Notes: generated from the sequence alone by a model not told the origin. A DNA stretch of 64,000 nucleotides from Clostridiales bacterium (GCA_018335855.1 JAGXRM010000006.1:52004-116003), one strand, 5' to 3'. Positions 17,397-26,687 are shown, counted from the first letter of the stretch. Numbers and translations are program-made.

Positions 17397-18689
17397 ATGA
17401 ATAAGTATCAGGAAATGTATGCGAGAAAACTGGCTTCTGCAGAAGAAGCAGTAAAGGTTATTGAATCGGGGGACGATATTTGGTTTCCAGTAGGTGGCGG
17501 CGAGCCACAGTTGTTACCTAAGGCTTTGGTCGAACGAAAAGAGGAATTCAGGGACGTTATCATTAACCAGATACTGCCCCTTAAACCTACTTACTTTAAA
17601 CAGGAATATGCACAACATATCAAGCACAATTCCTGGTTCTGCAGTGGTGCTTCCCGGGCCGCTATCAACGAGGGCTGGGGAGAGTTCTTTCCCAACTATT
17701 TTCATGAAATCCCTAAGTTATTATCTTTGTACCGTAAAGCTAATGTTGCTATGGCCACAGTTTCACCTATGGACAAAAACGGTTACTTCAGCTTGGGTAT
17801 AGGTGTTGACTATATGATGGCGGCTGTCGCCAAAGCAGATAAAGTGATTTTAGAGGTGAACCCCAACTCTCCAAGAACAATGGGCAACTGCTTTGTCCAT
17901 ATTTCGCAAGTAACACATATTGTGGAGTGTAATGATCCGCTGCCGATCCTGCCCGTTCCTCCCATCACGGAGATAGAGCAGTCCATTGGTAACTTTGTTG
18001 CCGATCTGATTGAAGACGGTTCTACCTTGCAGATTGGTGTTGGAGGTATTCCCAATGCGGTTACAAAGGCCCTGATGAGTAAACATGACCTTGGTATGCA
18101 CACAGAGATGATAACAGACGGTGTAGTGGACTTGGTGGAGTGCGGAGCAGTTAATAACAGCAAGAAGACGCTTCATCCGGGGAAAATTATTGGGACATTT
18201 GCACTGGGGACCAAACGGTTATATGACTTCTTAGACGATAATGCACAGGTGGAAATGCATCCAGTCAGCTATACTAATGATCCGTATAACATTGGCAAAA
18301 ATGAAAAGATGGTATCCATCAACGCTTCTATTGAAGTGGATCTGACCGGACAGGCTTGCTCTGAAAGTATGGGTGCCAGACAGTTCAGTGGGACAGGCGG
18401 TCAGGCAGACTTTTTCAGAGGCGCTAACATTTCACATAACGGCAAAGGCTTTGTAACTTTGTCTGCCACAGCTAAAGGTGGCACCGTTTCCAGAATCGTT
18501 CCCATGCTTAAAGAAGGTGCTGTAGTGACGACCAGCAGGAATGATGTGGACCATGTGGTGACGGAATATGGAGTAGCCAAATTGCGCGGTAAATCCATCC
18601 GTGAACGGGCGCTGGCATTAATTAATATTGCTCACCCCAACTTCCGTGATGAACTAAAGGAAAAGGCTCAGGAAATGTGTATTATTTAA
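17397..18689 (+). CDS. Acetyl-CoA hydrolase/CoA-transferase family protein
   Basis: The 430-residue protein matches the 4-hydroxybutyrate/butyrate CoA-transferase type. It has the CoA-binding loop GVGGIPNAV, the probable catalytic glutamate in GMHTEMITDG (Glu237), and the C-terminal GTGGQADFFRGA and AKGGTVSRIVP. It moves CoA between carboxylates, typically from acetyl-CoA. A GGAGGG site precedes the ATG. It appears monocistronic, with its own promoter and a terminator hairpin right after the stop. Confidence 0.9.
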   Translation: MNKYQEMYARKLASAEEAVKVIESGDDIWFPVGGGEPQLLPKALVERKEEFRDVIINQILPLKPTYFKQEYAQHIKHNSWFCSGASRAAINEGWGEFFPNYFHEIPKLLSLYRKANVAMATVSPMDKNGYFSLGIGVDYMMAAVAKADKVILEVNPNSPRTMGNCFVHISQVTHIVECNDPLPILPVPPITEIEQSIGNFVADLIEDGSTLQIGVGGIPNAVTKALMSKHDLGMHTEMITDGVVDLVECGAVNNSKKTLHPGKIIGTFALGTKRLYDFLDDNAQVEMHPVSYTNDPYNIGKNEKMVSINASIEVDLTGQACSESMGARQFSGTGGQADFFRGANISHNGKGFVTLSATAKGGTVSRIVPMLKEGAVVTTSRNDVDHVVTEYGVAKLRGKSIRERALALINIAHPNFRDELKEKAQEMCII

Positions 18690-18695
18690 GGATAT

Positions 18696-18735
18696 CAAAA
18701 AAGGATTTCAAGCCATGGCTTGAATCCTTTTTTCA
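18696..18735. terminator. Bidirectional terminator
   Basis: AAAAAAGGAT..TCAAGC pairs with GCTTGA..ATCCTTTTTT around ATGGCT-like loop bases. It separates the CoA-transferase gene from the convergent membrane-protein pair. Confidence 0.85.
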
Positions 18736-18745
18736 GTCAGCACCA

Positions 18746-19228
18746 TCAATCTGCAGCTTTTGGTTCAGTGTCGCCCACCATTTGGTGGGCGATTTTGCTA
18801 TCATAATAATACCCTGCGGCTCTTGTTACCAGAAACGCCATGATAAAGCGGATGGGAAAAAGAATCAACAGATTGGCTCCGACGGCGGCCATGAGCAGGT
18901 TATCCTCGATAATGCTATGATTGATAGCCAGAAAGACACCACTGAGCATGATATCCCTTTTATTTAAAGTGCCCTGCCTGGTGTATTCAATAATCACGGC
19001 TGCACCGTAAAAGACGCCCAAAAAAAGACCGACAAGAAGAGGAAAGGCGGCCTGGGGTGACATGTTCAGGCTGCGGGGCAACCAACCTAAAAAGGATGCC
19101 CACTTTTCCAATAACTGGAAATGATTTGCATATTCGACGGCAACCATGATGGGGATTAGTATGAGTACGAAGTAAAAGATGGTTGTCAGGCTTTTAAGCA
19201 GTGCATCACTTAGTATAATAATGACCAT
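18746..19228 (-). CDS. Nucleoside-recognition (Gate) domain membrane protein, second gene of pair
   Basis: This 160-residue integral membrane protein resembles the SpmB/YjiG type of nucleoside-recognition domain, with LLVGLFLGVFYGAAVIIEY and a conserved loop HSIIEDNLLMAAVGAN. Such half-proteins work in pairs as putative transporters. It starts 4 bases after the partner gene, with AGGAGGG upstream. The substrate is unknown. Confidence 0.75.
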   Translation of the reverse strand: MVIIILSDALLKSLTTIFYFVLILIPIMVAVEYANHFQLLEKWASFLGWLPRSLNMSPQAAFPLLVGLFLGVFYGAAVIIEYTRQGTLNKRDIMLSGVFLAINHSIIEDNLLMAAVGANLLILFPIRFIMAFLVTRAAGYYYDSKIAHQMVGDTEPKAAD

Positions 19229-19232
19229 TCTT

Positions 19233-19694
19233 CTACCCTCCTATGGCCAGATAAACCAGATTCAGTAAAAAGCCAAAGAAAAAGGCTCCCCCCATACGGA
19301 GCAGGACTGAAGAGACAGGGCGAAGCCCTGTAAACTTAAGAATGGGAGATTCCATCAGGAGGGAGTGGCAGGTTAGAATCATCAAGGCTGTAATCGTAAT
19401 TTCCCGGGCCGAGAGGGATAATACAGCAATTGCTCCCAGGGAGGCGTAGATATTAACGAAAAACCCCAAAAGGAGTGGAAGGGCGGCTTCGCCGGGCAGT
19501 CCGAATATTTTCAGCATTGGGCCAAACAGAGCGGCCACAGCCACCAGCCAGCCCAGCTTATCCAGTGTTACTAAAACAAATGTCACAGGTATAATAATTT
19601 TTGCCAGTAACAGAGCAGTTCGCAGGGCTTTAAGAGTGCCTTTCCAGGCAGGCGCCAGGATATTGTTGTTACTTGGTGGTGAGGCGTTTTCCAT
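19233..19694 (-). CDS. Nucleoside-recognition (Gate) domain membrane protein, first gene of pair
   Basis: The 153-residue hydrophobic protein resembles SpmA/YjiH-type halves, with GEAALPLLLGFFVNIYASLGAIAVL and a conserved CHSLLMESPIL loop. It is the upstream gene of the minus-strand pair. I chose the second ATG (19694) because AAAGGGG is then 7 bases away; the ATG at 19700 is too close. Role unknown; the pair probably forms one transporter-like unit. Confidence 0.75.
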   Translation of the reverse strand: MENASPPSNNNILAPAWKGTLKALRTALLLAKIIIPVTFVLVTLDKLGWLVAVAALFGPMLKIFGLPGEAALPLLLGFFVNIYASLGAIAVLSLSAREITITALMILTCHSLLMESPILKFTGLRPVSSVLLRMGGAFFFGFLLNLVYLAIGG

Positions 19695-19929
19695 GGCCAT
19701 TCCCCTTTCTTTTAATAATACATTCCTTTTATTCTTTGCTGAAAGTTTATATCCTCTAAAAATTTAATTGTATCTCCTATTGCAGGGAATTATTGCGTAC
19801 TAACGAATAATATTTTCGATGGAGTAAAAGCCAAAACTGAAGGATATAATTGTACGGATAAAACAGGAAAATGATAGACAAAAGAGGAAGAGATAGTAAT
19901 CGGTAAAAGACTCATAATGGAGGCGTAAT

Positions 19930-20922
19930 ATGTCTGAAATCCTTGTACACGTAACACGGGGTGGTATGATGGAATCTATTCACCGAGGTGACCTGGCCGT
20001 TGTTGATACCGGCGGCAACCTTGTTTTTTCCATCGGTAATCCCCAGTTGAAAACATACTGGCGGTCCGCTGCCAAACCTTTTCAGGTGATTCCTATGGTT
20101 GAAGCGGGAGGAATGGAGAGATTCGGCTTTACCGGTGAAGAACTGGCGGTGATGACATCTTCGCACGGCGGTGAAGAACGGCATGTAGCTGTAATCCAGA
20201 GTATGCTCAATAAACTGAAACGGACAGCACTTGATCTGGAGTGCGGCCCTTCGCCCCCCATGTACCAGCGGGCGGCCAATGAAATATTAAAAGCAGGCGG
20301 AACTTTCAGTACGCTTACAAATTCATGTTCCGGTAAGCATTGTTGTATGATGGCTTTGGCGGAGATGCGGGAATTAGACATTGCCGGGTATTCGCAGGTG
20401 ATTCACCCGGTACAGCATGAAACGCTCAGGACTGTCTCTGATGTGACCGGTCTGTTCCCTAAGGATATCCAACTGGGGATAGACGGGTGCGGGGTGCCGG
20501 TCTTTGGTTTGCCGCTGTATAATATGGCGATTGCTTATGCGCATCTGGGTAAGCCGGATTCTTTTCCTGAGGTAAGGAAAGAGGCCATGGGTACTGTGGC
20601 AGCGGCGATGACAGCAAATCCGTATTTTGTAGCCGGGACAGGCCGGCTGGACACGGAACTGATGGAAGTGACAAGGGGCAGGATACTAGCTAAGCTGGGG
20701 GCCGAGGGTGTCTATTGTCTTAGTGTGATGGGCGAAGGGATCGGCATGGCGCTAAAAATTGAAGACGGCAATACCAGAGCTATTGACCCGGTGATTATTG
20801 AAGTGTTGAAACGGATGAACCTGCTTAGTGCCGAGGAGTTTGACAGCTTACATGAACGGTGGGAAGTTAAAGTCAGGAACCATCGTAAAGAAACAGTCGG
20901 TATGATTAAAACTGTATTCTGA
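19930..20922 (+). CDS. Asparaginase II-like protein
   Basis: The 330-residue protein matches the L-asparaginase II family (PF06089), with RSAAKPFQVIPMVEAGG, MTSSHGGEERH, NSCSGKHCCMMALA and GIDGCGVPVFGLPL. It probably hydrolyses asparagine or a related amide in the cytoplasm. ATG 19930 follows TGGAGG. A small uncharacterised gene follows by 17 bases and is probably co-transcribed. Confidence 0.85.
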   Translation: MSEILVHVTRGGMMESIHRGDLAVVDTGGNLVFSIGNPQLKTYWRSAAKPFQVIPMVEAGGMERFGFTGEELAVMTSSHGGEERHVAVIQSMLNKLKRTALDLECGPSPPMYQRAANEILKAGGTFSTLTNSCSGKHCCMMALAEMRELDIAGYSQVIHPVQHETLRTVSDVTGLFPKDIQLGIDGCGVPVFGLPLYNMAIAYAHLGKPDSFPEVRKEAMGTVAAAMTANPYFVAGTGRLDTELMEVTRGRILAKLGAEGVYCLSVMGEGIGMALKIEDGNTRAIDPVIIEVLKRMNLLSAEEFDSLHERWEVKVRNHRKETVGMIKTVF

Positions 20923-20939
20923 GGAGCGGGGTGGCTTAT

Positions 20940-21554
20940 ATGGGTAAAAAGGTAGTTGAGACCCGGATACTGACATATGTGGCCGGCTTGCTGCACTTTT
21001 ATGGAGTTATGCAGTTTGATGATCTGTACCGGGCTGTGCATGAAAAGATGCCTGAGATTCTGGATCGCGTTAAATTCCGGAAATTATTGGAGAAGACGGT
21101 TTTAGATGATGACAGTCCCTACGTCTTTGACGGGGAAGACGAATTTTTCTTTGATATCGAAGTAGATGATGTGGAATGGGTGCTGGATGAGCAATCACAA
21201 AGAAGCAATGTTCCCTTCCGGCCGGTTTCGGAGGAAGAGGCCGAGTCTTTGCTGGCAGATCAGTATACTCTTTTATGGAGTGCAGCAGAAACAAAGTTTT
21301 ACGAATGGTTAATAGAAAGGGGCGGGTTTGACCCGGACATCGCCCTGGCTGCAGCATTGGACTACGCAGGAAATATTAAAAATGGTTTGTCTCCCGCGGA
21401 ATTGATGAAAATGGTCTCAGCGGAAATCCTGCTTGAAAATGAAGAAGAACTGAAGCAGGCCATATCACTCGTTATGGAATTTGCCAACCATATACCGCAA
21501 TGGGTACTAAAAGGATGGCGCCCCACAGAAATTTTAGCAATGTCCGGCAACTAA
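20940..21554 (+). CDS. Hypothetical acidic protein
   Basis: The 204-residue, acidic, mostly helical protein is not one I can name. A segment MEFANHIPQWVLKGWRPTEI resembles the stretch found just before SEC-C metal-binding motifs in some proteins, but no SEC-C cysteines follow. ATG 20940 fits GAGGAGCGG; an in-frame GTG at 20931 is possible. It is probably co-transcribed with the asparaginase-like gene and ends at a strong hairpin. Confidence 0.6.
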   Translation: MGKKVVETRILTYVAGLLHFYGVMQFDDLYRAVHEKMPEILDRVKFRKLLEKTVLDDDSPYVFDGEDEFFFDIEVDDVEWVLDEQSQRSNVPFRPVSEEEAESLLADQYTLLWSAAETKFYEWLIERGGFDPDIALAAALDYAGNIKNGLSPAELMKMVSAEILLENEEELKQAISLVMEFANHIPQWVLKGWRPTEILAMSGN

Positions 21555-21557
21555 ATC

Positions 21558-21603
21558 TTTGCAAACCGGGGACGGCGAGAACCGTCCCCGGTTTGCAAAA
21601 AAG
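21558..21603. terminator. Strong bidirectional terminator
   Basis: Two 18-base arms (21558-21575 and 21582-21599) are perfect complements around a 6-base loop, with A and T runs on the two sides. It serves the plus-strand hypothetical gene and the convergent sigma-factor operon. Confidence 0.9.
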
Positions 21604-21629
21604 CCACCCAAATGGGTGGCGGATGAAAA

Positions 21630-22202
21630 CTAACACGGGAGCAATCCGTCCCGAACGCCGTCACATACACAATTATAATCTCTCACGTACGCAAAGCAGC
21701 CGCTTTTTTCCAGGTGCCGCCTGAATGCCCGGCGGCTTCGAAATACCAGGACCTTCGCTGTTCCCGGTGATATTTCCAGGATTCCTGCAATGTCTTTGTA
21801 AGACATCCCTTCAAATTCGCGTAAAGCCAAGGCGGTTCCGTATCGTTGAGGCAGATGGTACGTCAGAGTATGGTTGATACACCACTGTAGTTCTCTTTTA
21901 ACAATAATTTTCTCAGGGTTGGCAGACCAGTCCGGCGCTGGAAGGGTATCCAGCGCAATGGAGACATGGTCTTTTTTCTTGCGCTTTTGTGTCAGAAATG
22001 TATTGACTAGAATTTTGGTCAGCCAAGTTTTTACTGCAGCTTCACCACGGAAGCTGTTAGCGTGTTCATAAGCCTTTAACAGAGTGTCCTGTACCAGATC
22101 CTGTGCATCGTTGTTATCGCCGGTAAGGCGAAGCGCAAGTTGCTGCAAATAGTCACGGTACTCCTCAAAGGTAAGTTCAGGTGTTATTTTCAGTATGTTC
22201 AT
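21630..22202 (-). CDS. ECF-type RNA polymerase sigma factor
   Basis: The 190-residue protein has sigma region 2 (DAQDLVQDTLLKAYEHANSF) and a region 4 helix-turn-helix (MSYKDIAGILEISPGTAKVLVFRSRRAFRRHL). The last 20 residues are cysteine-containing (SGCFAYVRDYNCVCDG). No anti-sigma gene is adjacent. Instead it overlaps by 26 bases the CGGC-domain gene upstream, so translation is probably coupled. GGAGGAAAC precedes the ATG. Confidence 0.88.
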   Translation of the reverse strand: MNILKITPELTFEEYRDYLQQLALRLTGDNNDAQDLVQDTLLKAYEHANSFRGEAAVKTWLTKILVNTFLTQKRKKKDHVSIALDTLPAPDWSANPEKIIVKRELQWCINHTLTYHLPQRYGTALALREFEGMSYKDIAGILEISPGTAKVLVFRSRRAFRRHLEKSGCFAYVRDYNCVCDGVRDGLLPC

Positions 22203-22635
22203 GTTTCCTCCCGGTAATTACATCAACCATGGTGTGCCGCGGCTGACAGAACAAACTTCGCACTTCTTCTCTGAATTGTTCATGAGTAATGTGTGGACCA
22301 TGCGTCCCCTCAATAATCTGAATCTTAGGAAAGTGTTCCCGGAGTGCTGTCAGGTATTTCTGTTTAAACGGACAAAGTGCCATTAAACAATAGGATAAAT
22401 GAATAGCGTCAATCCGAAATTCCGTAAGCCCTCTGATTCGTTGCAGTAATTTTTCCGGCCCCACCATTGTTGGGCAGCCAGGACAACTGATGATGCCAAC
22501 CAGATCTAACGGCTCGTCTGCAGAATAGCGGGCGAATTCACCCTCACGTTTGCGCAGATCCCGCAGGCAGCTAACGGAAGAACAACCCAATTCGCCCGTA
22601 GCATTGCTGCAGGTCAGGATACCGACACGGCTCAT
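22177..22635 (-). CDS. CGGC-domain protein
   Basis: The 152-residue protein is rich in cysteine motifs: CSNATGELGCSSVSCLRD near the N-terminus, ISCPGCPT in the middle and SYCLMALCPFK later. These fit the CGGC domain (PF08821), thought to bind metal or clusters. It lies between a cupin gene and an ECF sigma gene in one operon. A metal- or redox-sensing role is an inference. Confidence 0.75.
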   Translation of the reverse strand: MSRVGILTCSNATGELGCSSVSCLRDLRKREGEFARYSADEPLDLVGIISCPGCPTMVGPEKLLQRIRGLTEFRIDAIHLSYCLMALCPFKQKYLTALREHFPKIQIIEGTHGPHITHEQFREEVRSLFCQPRHTMVDVITGRKHEHTENNT

Positions 22636-22955
22636 TATTTTTCCTCCTTGAGCAGGATTTTCATGTAATCTTCCCTGGGGGGATAAAAGGTGTTAATGTC
22701 TACGGTATCTTCGAGGGCGACACAGGAGTGGGGTACATTTGGCCGTATTACCGTCCCGTCTCCTGCACGCAAGGTACATTCCTGACCGGCAATATTGTAG
22801 CGCAGGCAACCCTGGTTGATAAAACTTGTCTGTTCATGGGGGTGAGTATGTTCCGGAACGACAGCGCCTCTGACCAAAGTAATCTTTACTGTCATCATGT
22901 TATCTCCCAGCGATACAAGTTCAATAAATACTCCCGGCAAGATATTTTTCTTCAT
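22635..22955 (-). CDS. Small cupin protein
   Basis: The 106-residue protein is a single cupin barrel with metal-ligand motif HTHPHEQTSFI and the second motif IRPNVPHS. It is the first gene of the cupin-CGGC-sigma operon and shares a base with the next start. Small cupins may be sensors, isomerases or oxygenases; the substrate is unknown. Confidence 0.85.
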   Translation of the reverse strand: MKKNILPGVFIELVSLGDNMMTVKITLVRGAVVPEHTHPHEQTSFINQGCLRYNIAGQECTLRAGDGTVIRPNVPHSCVALEDTVDINTFYPPREDYMKILLKEEK

Positions 22956-23041
22956 AGGTATTCAACTCTCCTTTTAACTGTTTTAAGTAATAGACTCACA
23001 GAGAGCAGAAAGGTTACACTTAAAAGAGATTTTACTGACAG

Positions 23042-23161
23042 TTGGCCGGTGCTTATTACGGAGAGAACGGGATACCAAAGGCCTGGAGAGAAAAACTGGC
23101 GTTTTTACCAATGATTGAATCACTGGCGGGACGGCTGTTTGAAATGAGCAGGTTGAAATGA
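23042..23161 (+). pseudogene. ADP-ribosylglycohydrolase C-terminal remnant
   Basis: A 40-codon frame reads LAGAYYGENGIPKAWREKL and goes on to IESLAGRLFEMS. This resembles the extreme C-terminus of ADP-ribosylglycohydrolases, where GALAGAYYG precedes IP..W...L. No upstream part of the gene survives. It is a relic stranded between the cupin operon and the lipoprotein gene. The rest of 22956-23335 shows nothing else except a terminator. Confidence 0.6.
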
Positions 23162-23277
23162 AAACAGTGTGCAAGTAAATAAACGGGGCGACGTTAACGC
23201 TGGAATACGATAACACTTTAAAAAGTACCGGGACCGGAGCAGAGGTCGGATACAGAGTGGAGATCTGTACAAATAAG

Positions 23278-23314
23278 AAAATTGCCACAGTTATTTTTAA
23301 CTGTGGCAATTTTT
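23278..23314. terminator. Bidirectional terminator
   Basis: AAATTGCCACAGTTA pairs with TAACTGTGGCAATTT, with A and T tracts outside. It ends the minus-strand lipoprotein gene. Confidence 0.88.
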
Positions 23315-23335
23315 TAGTAAACCAGAAGTAGAGAA

Positions 23336-24406
23336 TTATTTTGCCAGAATGGCGTTCAGTGGTGCAAAGTCAGCAAACTCAGCGTAGGATTTATCTGTAT
23401 AACCGGAGTCGAAGATAAACTTATGCAGTCTTTGCGCAAATTCCTCATTGGGATCATACGTGATATGATATCTGCTCCAGCTACGAATCATCTCTTCCAT
23501 AGGAGTCTTCTCATACATTTGTGCCCCTATTATTTCATAGTAATAATAATCTAATGTTTCTTCGGCGAGGCGCGGCAGAATATCCCTGTTTGCTTCTGCA
23601 GCGGCAGTTGTTTCAATATGTGTTTCAAGCATCAGATTAACCAGATCAGGCCAGTTTTCCAAGACATCAGTCCGGGCATACAGCCAGACACTGGGAATTA
23701 AATCGCCAACTACTTTGCCGTCATTTAAATTTAACAGCGCTTTGGCCGTCGGATATTTATCCAGTAGCCTTTTTTCTTCACTTTGCCGAATAATGATAGC
23801 GTCGAAGGCACCTTGTTCAAACATTTCATAGAATGTGATTAAATAGTCCTGGAATTCAATCCGTACTGTGCCGCCAACTGTTTCTGTTGCCAGCCCCACT
23901 TTCTCTAGTTGAAGATTTAAAAACATTTCATGAGAATAGCTGTTGTTTGCGATGCCAATTACTTTACCATCCAAGTCATTGAGGTCTGAGATAGTTTCAT
24001 TCACCAAAAGGACAGAACCTTCGGGTACGGCTAAGCTGCCTGCAATGATTTTATAGTTGTCACCGGCTGCAAACTGAGAAGTTTCTGTAAAGTAAGCGGT
24101 ATAGTTGTTAATGGGAGTATATAGGAAGTGAAATATTCCCTCTTCCATCATCGGACCTACATTATCCCTGCCTCTTGTTACCACCCATTCAACACCATCA
24201 TATCCTGCGCCTGTAAATGCATTTTCGAATTGTTTTTGCTCTTTGCCAATGAGCGCTTGTGGTGATGAACCTGTCATGGCTATATGACCAATGGTAATTA
24301 CGCTTGGCGGATCAGGAATTACTTTCGGTTCCTCTTTTTGTTGCCCACAACCGGTTACTGTAATAATTGATAATAAGAACATCAGGACTACAACGAATTT
24401 CCTCAT
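23336..24406 (-). CDS. Orphan substrate-binding lipoprotein (NMT1/SsuA-like)
   Basis: The 356-residue protein has a lipoprotein signal (LLSIITVTGCGQQ) and a type II binding fold resembling NMT1/SsuA (IGHIAMTGSSPQAL, YTPINNYTAYF, LNDLDGKVIGIANNSYSHEMF). It would bind a small organic ligand outside the membrane. No permease or ATPase gene is next to it. It is divergent from the sigma-54 activator gene, so it may be a target of that regulator. Confidence 0.75.
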   Translation of the reverse strand: MRKFVVVLMFLLSIITVTGCGQQKEEPKVIPDPPSVITIGHIAMTGSSPQALIGKEQKQFENAFTGAGYDGVEWVVTRGRDNVGPMMEEGIFHFLYTPINNYTAYFTETSQFAAGDNYKIIAGSLAVPEGSVLLVNETISDLNDLDGKVIGIANNSYSHEMFLNLQLEKVGLATETVGGTVRIEFQDYLITFYEMFEQGAFDAIIIRQSEEKRLLDKYPTAKALLNLNDGKVVGDLIPSVWLYARTDVLENWPDLVNLMLETHIETTAAAEANRDILPRLAEETLDYYYYEIIGAQMYEKTPMEEMIRSWSRYHITYDPNEEFAQRLHKFIFDSGYTDKSYAEFADFAPLNAILAK

Positions 24407-24628
24407 AGAAAAAATCCTCCCAGAAAGAGTAATATTTTCTTTATGAGTTTATCATGAAAAATGAAGTTACGTCAATCAATTTGCTGTTTCAAATAGACAG
24501 AAACATGATAATGTTTTGCGCGTGATTGCTTTTAGAAATCAGATTTTTTCTGGTCATTTTAAAGGAATTCCCATATATGAAAGGAATAATAAAATATAAT
24601 CCACATTACATAAACGGGAGGTTTTCTC

Positions 24629-26542
24629 ATGGATCGCGGGGAGAGAATTGCAATCATTTCACCATATCCTCAGTTGTCAGAATTATCAGATAAAATATGT
24701 CGAAGTGTTCACCTTGATGTTGATATATATACAGCAGTTTTGGAGGACGGAGTCAGGATTGCCAGGGATCTGGAAAGGAAAAACTATGGTTCCATTATAA
24801 GCAGGGGACCTACAGGGGCATTAATAAAGGCGGCTGTTGGTATCCCCGTTATTCTTATGGAAATTACCGCATTTGATCTGATGGAGACGCTCTACAGGGC
24901 ACGGCAGGTTAGTGAAAGGATAGCTTATTTTGATTATCGTCGCCATGAAGGGAAATTTGATTTTTATAAAATTCGGGAAATGTTGAATTTGCAGCACTTG
25001 CATGTGTATTACTATGAATCACAGGAAGAGCTTGACTCCCAGATTAAGGCAGCCAAATCAGACGGCTGCCGGATAGTGGTGGCTTCCGGCATTTGTATTG
25101 TTCATAAAGCGGAAGCAGAAGGCCTAAAGGGTGAAATGATTAATACGAGCGGAGGGGCCGTCCTTGAGGCTTTATCTCATGCGCAGGACGTGGTGTCCAT
25201 CCGAAAAACAGATCTGCAGTTAACGGAAAGACTTAAAACAATTATTGATCATTCTTACAGCGGTATCATCGCAGTGGATGCTGCCGGTCGCATTACTCAC
25301 TGCAATCCGGTTGCGCAGGAAGCCCTGCGTATTTCTTCAGAAATCATAGTGGGGCAGAATATTCATGACCTTGAAAGCGAAAAAGATTTACTAAAGCTTT
25401 ATGCGGACGGGAATGAAGCACTGGGCAATATTTTGTCTATCGTGGGCAGGAAGTATCTTGTCAGCCGTGTGCCGCTTAAATTGGAAGCGGAAAACTTCGG
25501 GACCGTTATCACGTTTCAGGAGGTTAGACAAATTCAGTCTCTTGAAGCAACAATACGTAAAAAGCTTTATGCCGACGGTCTTTGGGCAAAGTATGATTTT
25601 CCGGACATTATCGGCTCTTCAGAGCCATTGGCAGCAGTCGTTAAAAAGGCCCTGAAATTTAGTAAGACAGAAGCCACAGTATTATTGTCGGGAGAAAGTG
25701 GGACAGGAAAAGAACTTTTCGCCCACAGTATTCATAAAAACAGCTTAAGGGAAAAAGGACCTTTTATGGCAATTAACTGTGCGGCAATCCCGGAAAATCT
25801 GCTGGAAAGCGAACTGTTCGGTTATGAAAAGGGGGCTTTTACCGGAGCAAATAAAGAGGGGAACCCCGGGTTGTTTGAAATTGCCCACGGGGGAACACTT
25901 TTTTTGGATGAGATTCTCAGTTTGCCGTTGTCTCTGCAGGCCCGGCTCCTGCGGGTTCTTCAGGAAAAAGCTGTCCGCAGGGTGGGCGGCCATAAAGTGA
26001 TCCCGGTTGATGTGAGGATTGTAGCGGCAGCGAACCGGGATATCCGTCTGGCCGTAAAAGAGGGATGTTTTCGTGAGGACTTGTTTTACCGCCTGAATGT
26101 CCTTACATTAAGCATCCCCCCGTTGCGTGAAAGAGCACGGGATATCCCTGCCCTCATCACCCATTTTATACAAAAACACCTTAAAGATGTCGGCGGGTCG
26201 GTCTATCCTCTTTCAAAGAAAGATATCGGCATGCTTATCCAGTATTCCTGGCCGGGCAATGTGCGTGAGTTAGAGAATTTTATCAAGAAATATATTATTC
26301 TGACCACGAATGAAGAAAATCCGTCCTCTGTTATTGAGGAATTGTTTGCGGAACTGTACTGCTATAACCTTGAGGCAGAAGGTGTGGGAACAGAGACCAT
26401 TACTATTCCCATTGGTACGATGAAAGAAATGGAAGAGTCAATTATTCACACTCTTGCGGCAAGATCCCCGATCGACAGGGTTGCGCTGGCAAGACAAATA
26501 GGTATCAGCAGGACCACTCTTTGGAAAAAGCTTAAATGTTAA
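24629..26542 (+). CDS. PrpR-type sigma-54-dependent activator
   Basis: The 637-residue regulator has, in order, a PrpR_N-like ligand-sensing domain (residues about 1-190), a PAS domain (about 205-310), a sigma-54 AAA+ domain (about 330-560) and a C-terminal Fis-type helix-turn-helix. The AAA+ part shows Walker A GESGTGKE, the sigma-54 contact loop GAFTGA, and RLNVLTLSIPPLRERARDI. The helix-turn-helix reads ALARQIGISRTTLWKKL. PrpR_N domains usually sense small acyl or carboxylate compounds. A -24/-12 promoter lies before the next operon, its likely target. Confidence 0.93.
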   Translation: MDRGERIAIISPYPQLSELSDKICRSVHLDVDIYTAVLEDGVRIARDLERKNYGSIISRGPTGALIKAAVGIPVILMEITAFDLMETLYRARQVSERIAYFDYRRHEGKFDFYKIREMLNLQHLHVYYYESQEELDSQIKAAKSDGCRIVVASGICIVHKAEAEGLKGEMINTSGGAVLEALSHAQDVVSIRKTDLQLTERLKTIIDHSYSGIIAVDAAGRITHCNPVAQEALRISSEIIVGQNIHDLESEKDLLKLYADGNEALGNILSIVGRKYLVSRVPLKLEAENFGTVITFQEVRQIQSLEATIRKKLYADGLWAKYDFPDIIGSSEPLAAVVKKALKFSKTEATVLLSGESGTGKELFAHSIHKNSLREKGPFMAINCAAIPENLLESELFGYEKGAFTGANKEGNPGLFEIAHGGTLFLDEILSLPLSLQARLLRVLQEKAVRRVGGHKVIPVDVRIVAAANRDIRLAVKEGCFREDLFYRLNVLTLSIPPLRERARDIPALITHFIQKHLKDVGGSVYPLSKKDIGMLIQYSWPGNVRELENFIKKYIILTTNEENPSSVIEELFAELYCYNLEAEGVGTETITIPIGTMKEMEESIIHTLAARSPIDRVALARQIGISRTTLWKKLKC

Positions 26543-26580
26543 ATATTTTAACATCGTGTTCAATATTTAAGCACGAGATA
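26538..26580. promoter_or_regulatory. Inverted repeats, candidate activator site
   Basis: TGTTAAA-TAT-TTTAACA (26538-26554) is a perfect 7-base inverted repeat overlapping the regulator's stop codon. A second, imperfect repeat with CGTG/CACG ends follows (26556-26576). They lie about 100 bases before the -24/-12 promoter, a usual distance for enhancer sites. They could also be part of a transcript end. Confidence 0.45.
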
Positions 26581-26670
26581 TTGTATGGTTGACCATTTAT
26601 CCAGAGGATACTTATTTTTTAAAGGCTGAGTACATGGAGTTTAAACTAAAGATTCAGAAAATTGAAATAA

Positions 26671-26687
26671 TGGTATCAAAATTGCAT
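26671..26687 (+). promoter_or_regulatory. Sigma-54 (-24/-12) promoter
   Basis: TGGTATCAAAATTGCAT matches the sigma-54 consensus TGGCAC-N5-TTGCA. GG and GC have exactly 10 bases between them. It is 40 bases before the acyl-CoA dehydrogenase start, and directly downstream of a sigma-54 activator gene. Confidence 0.8.
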
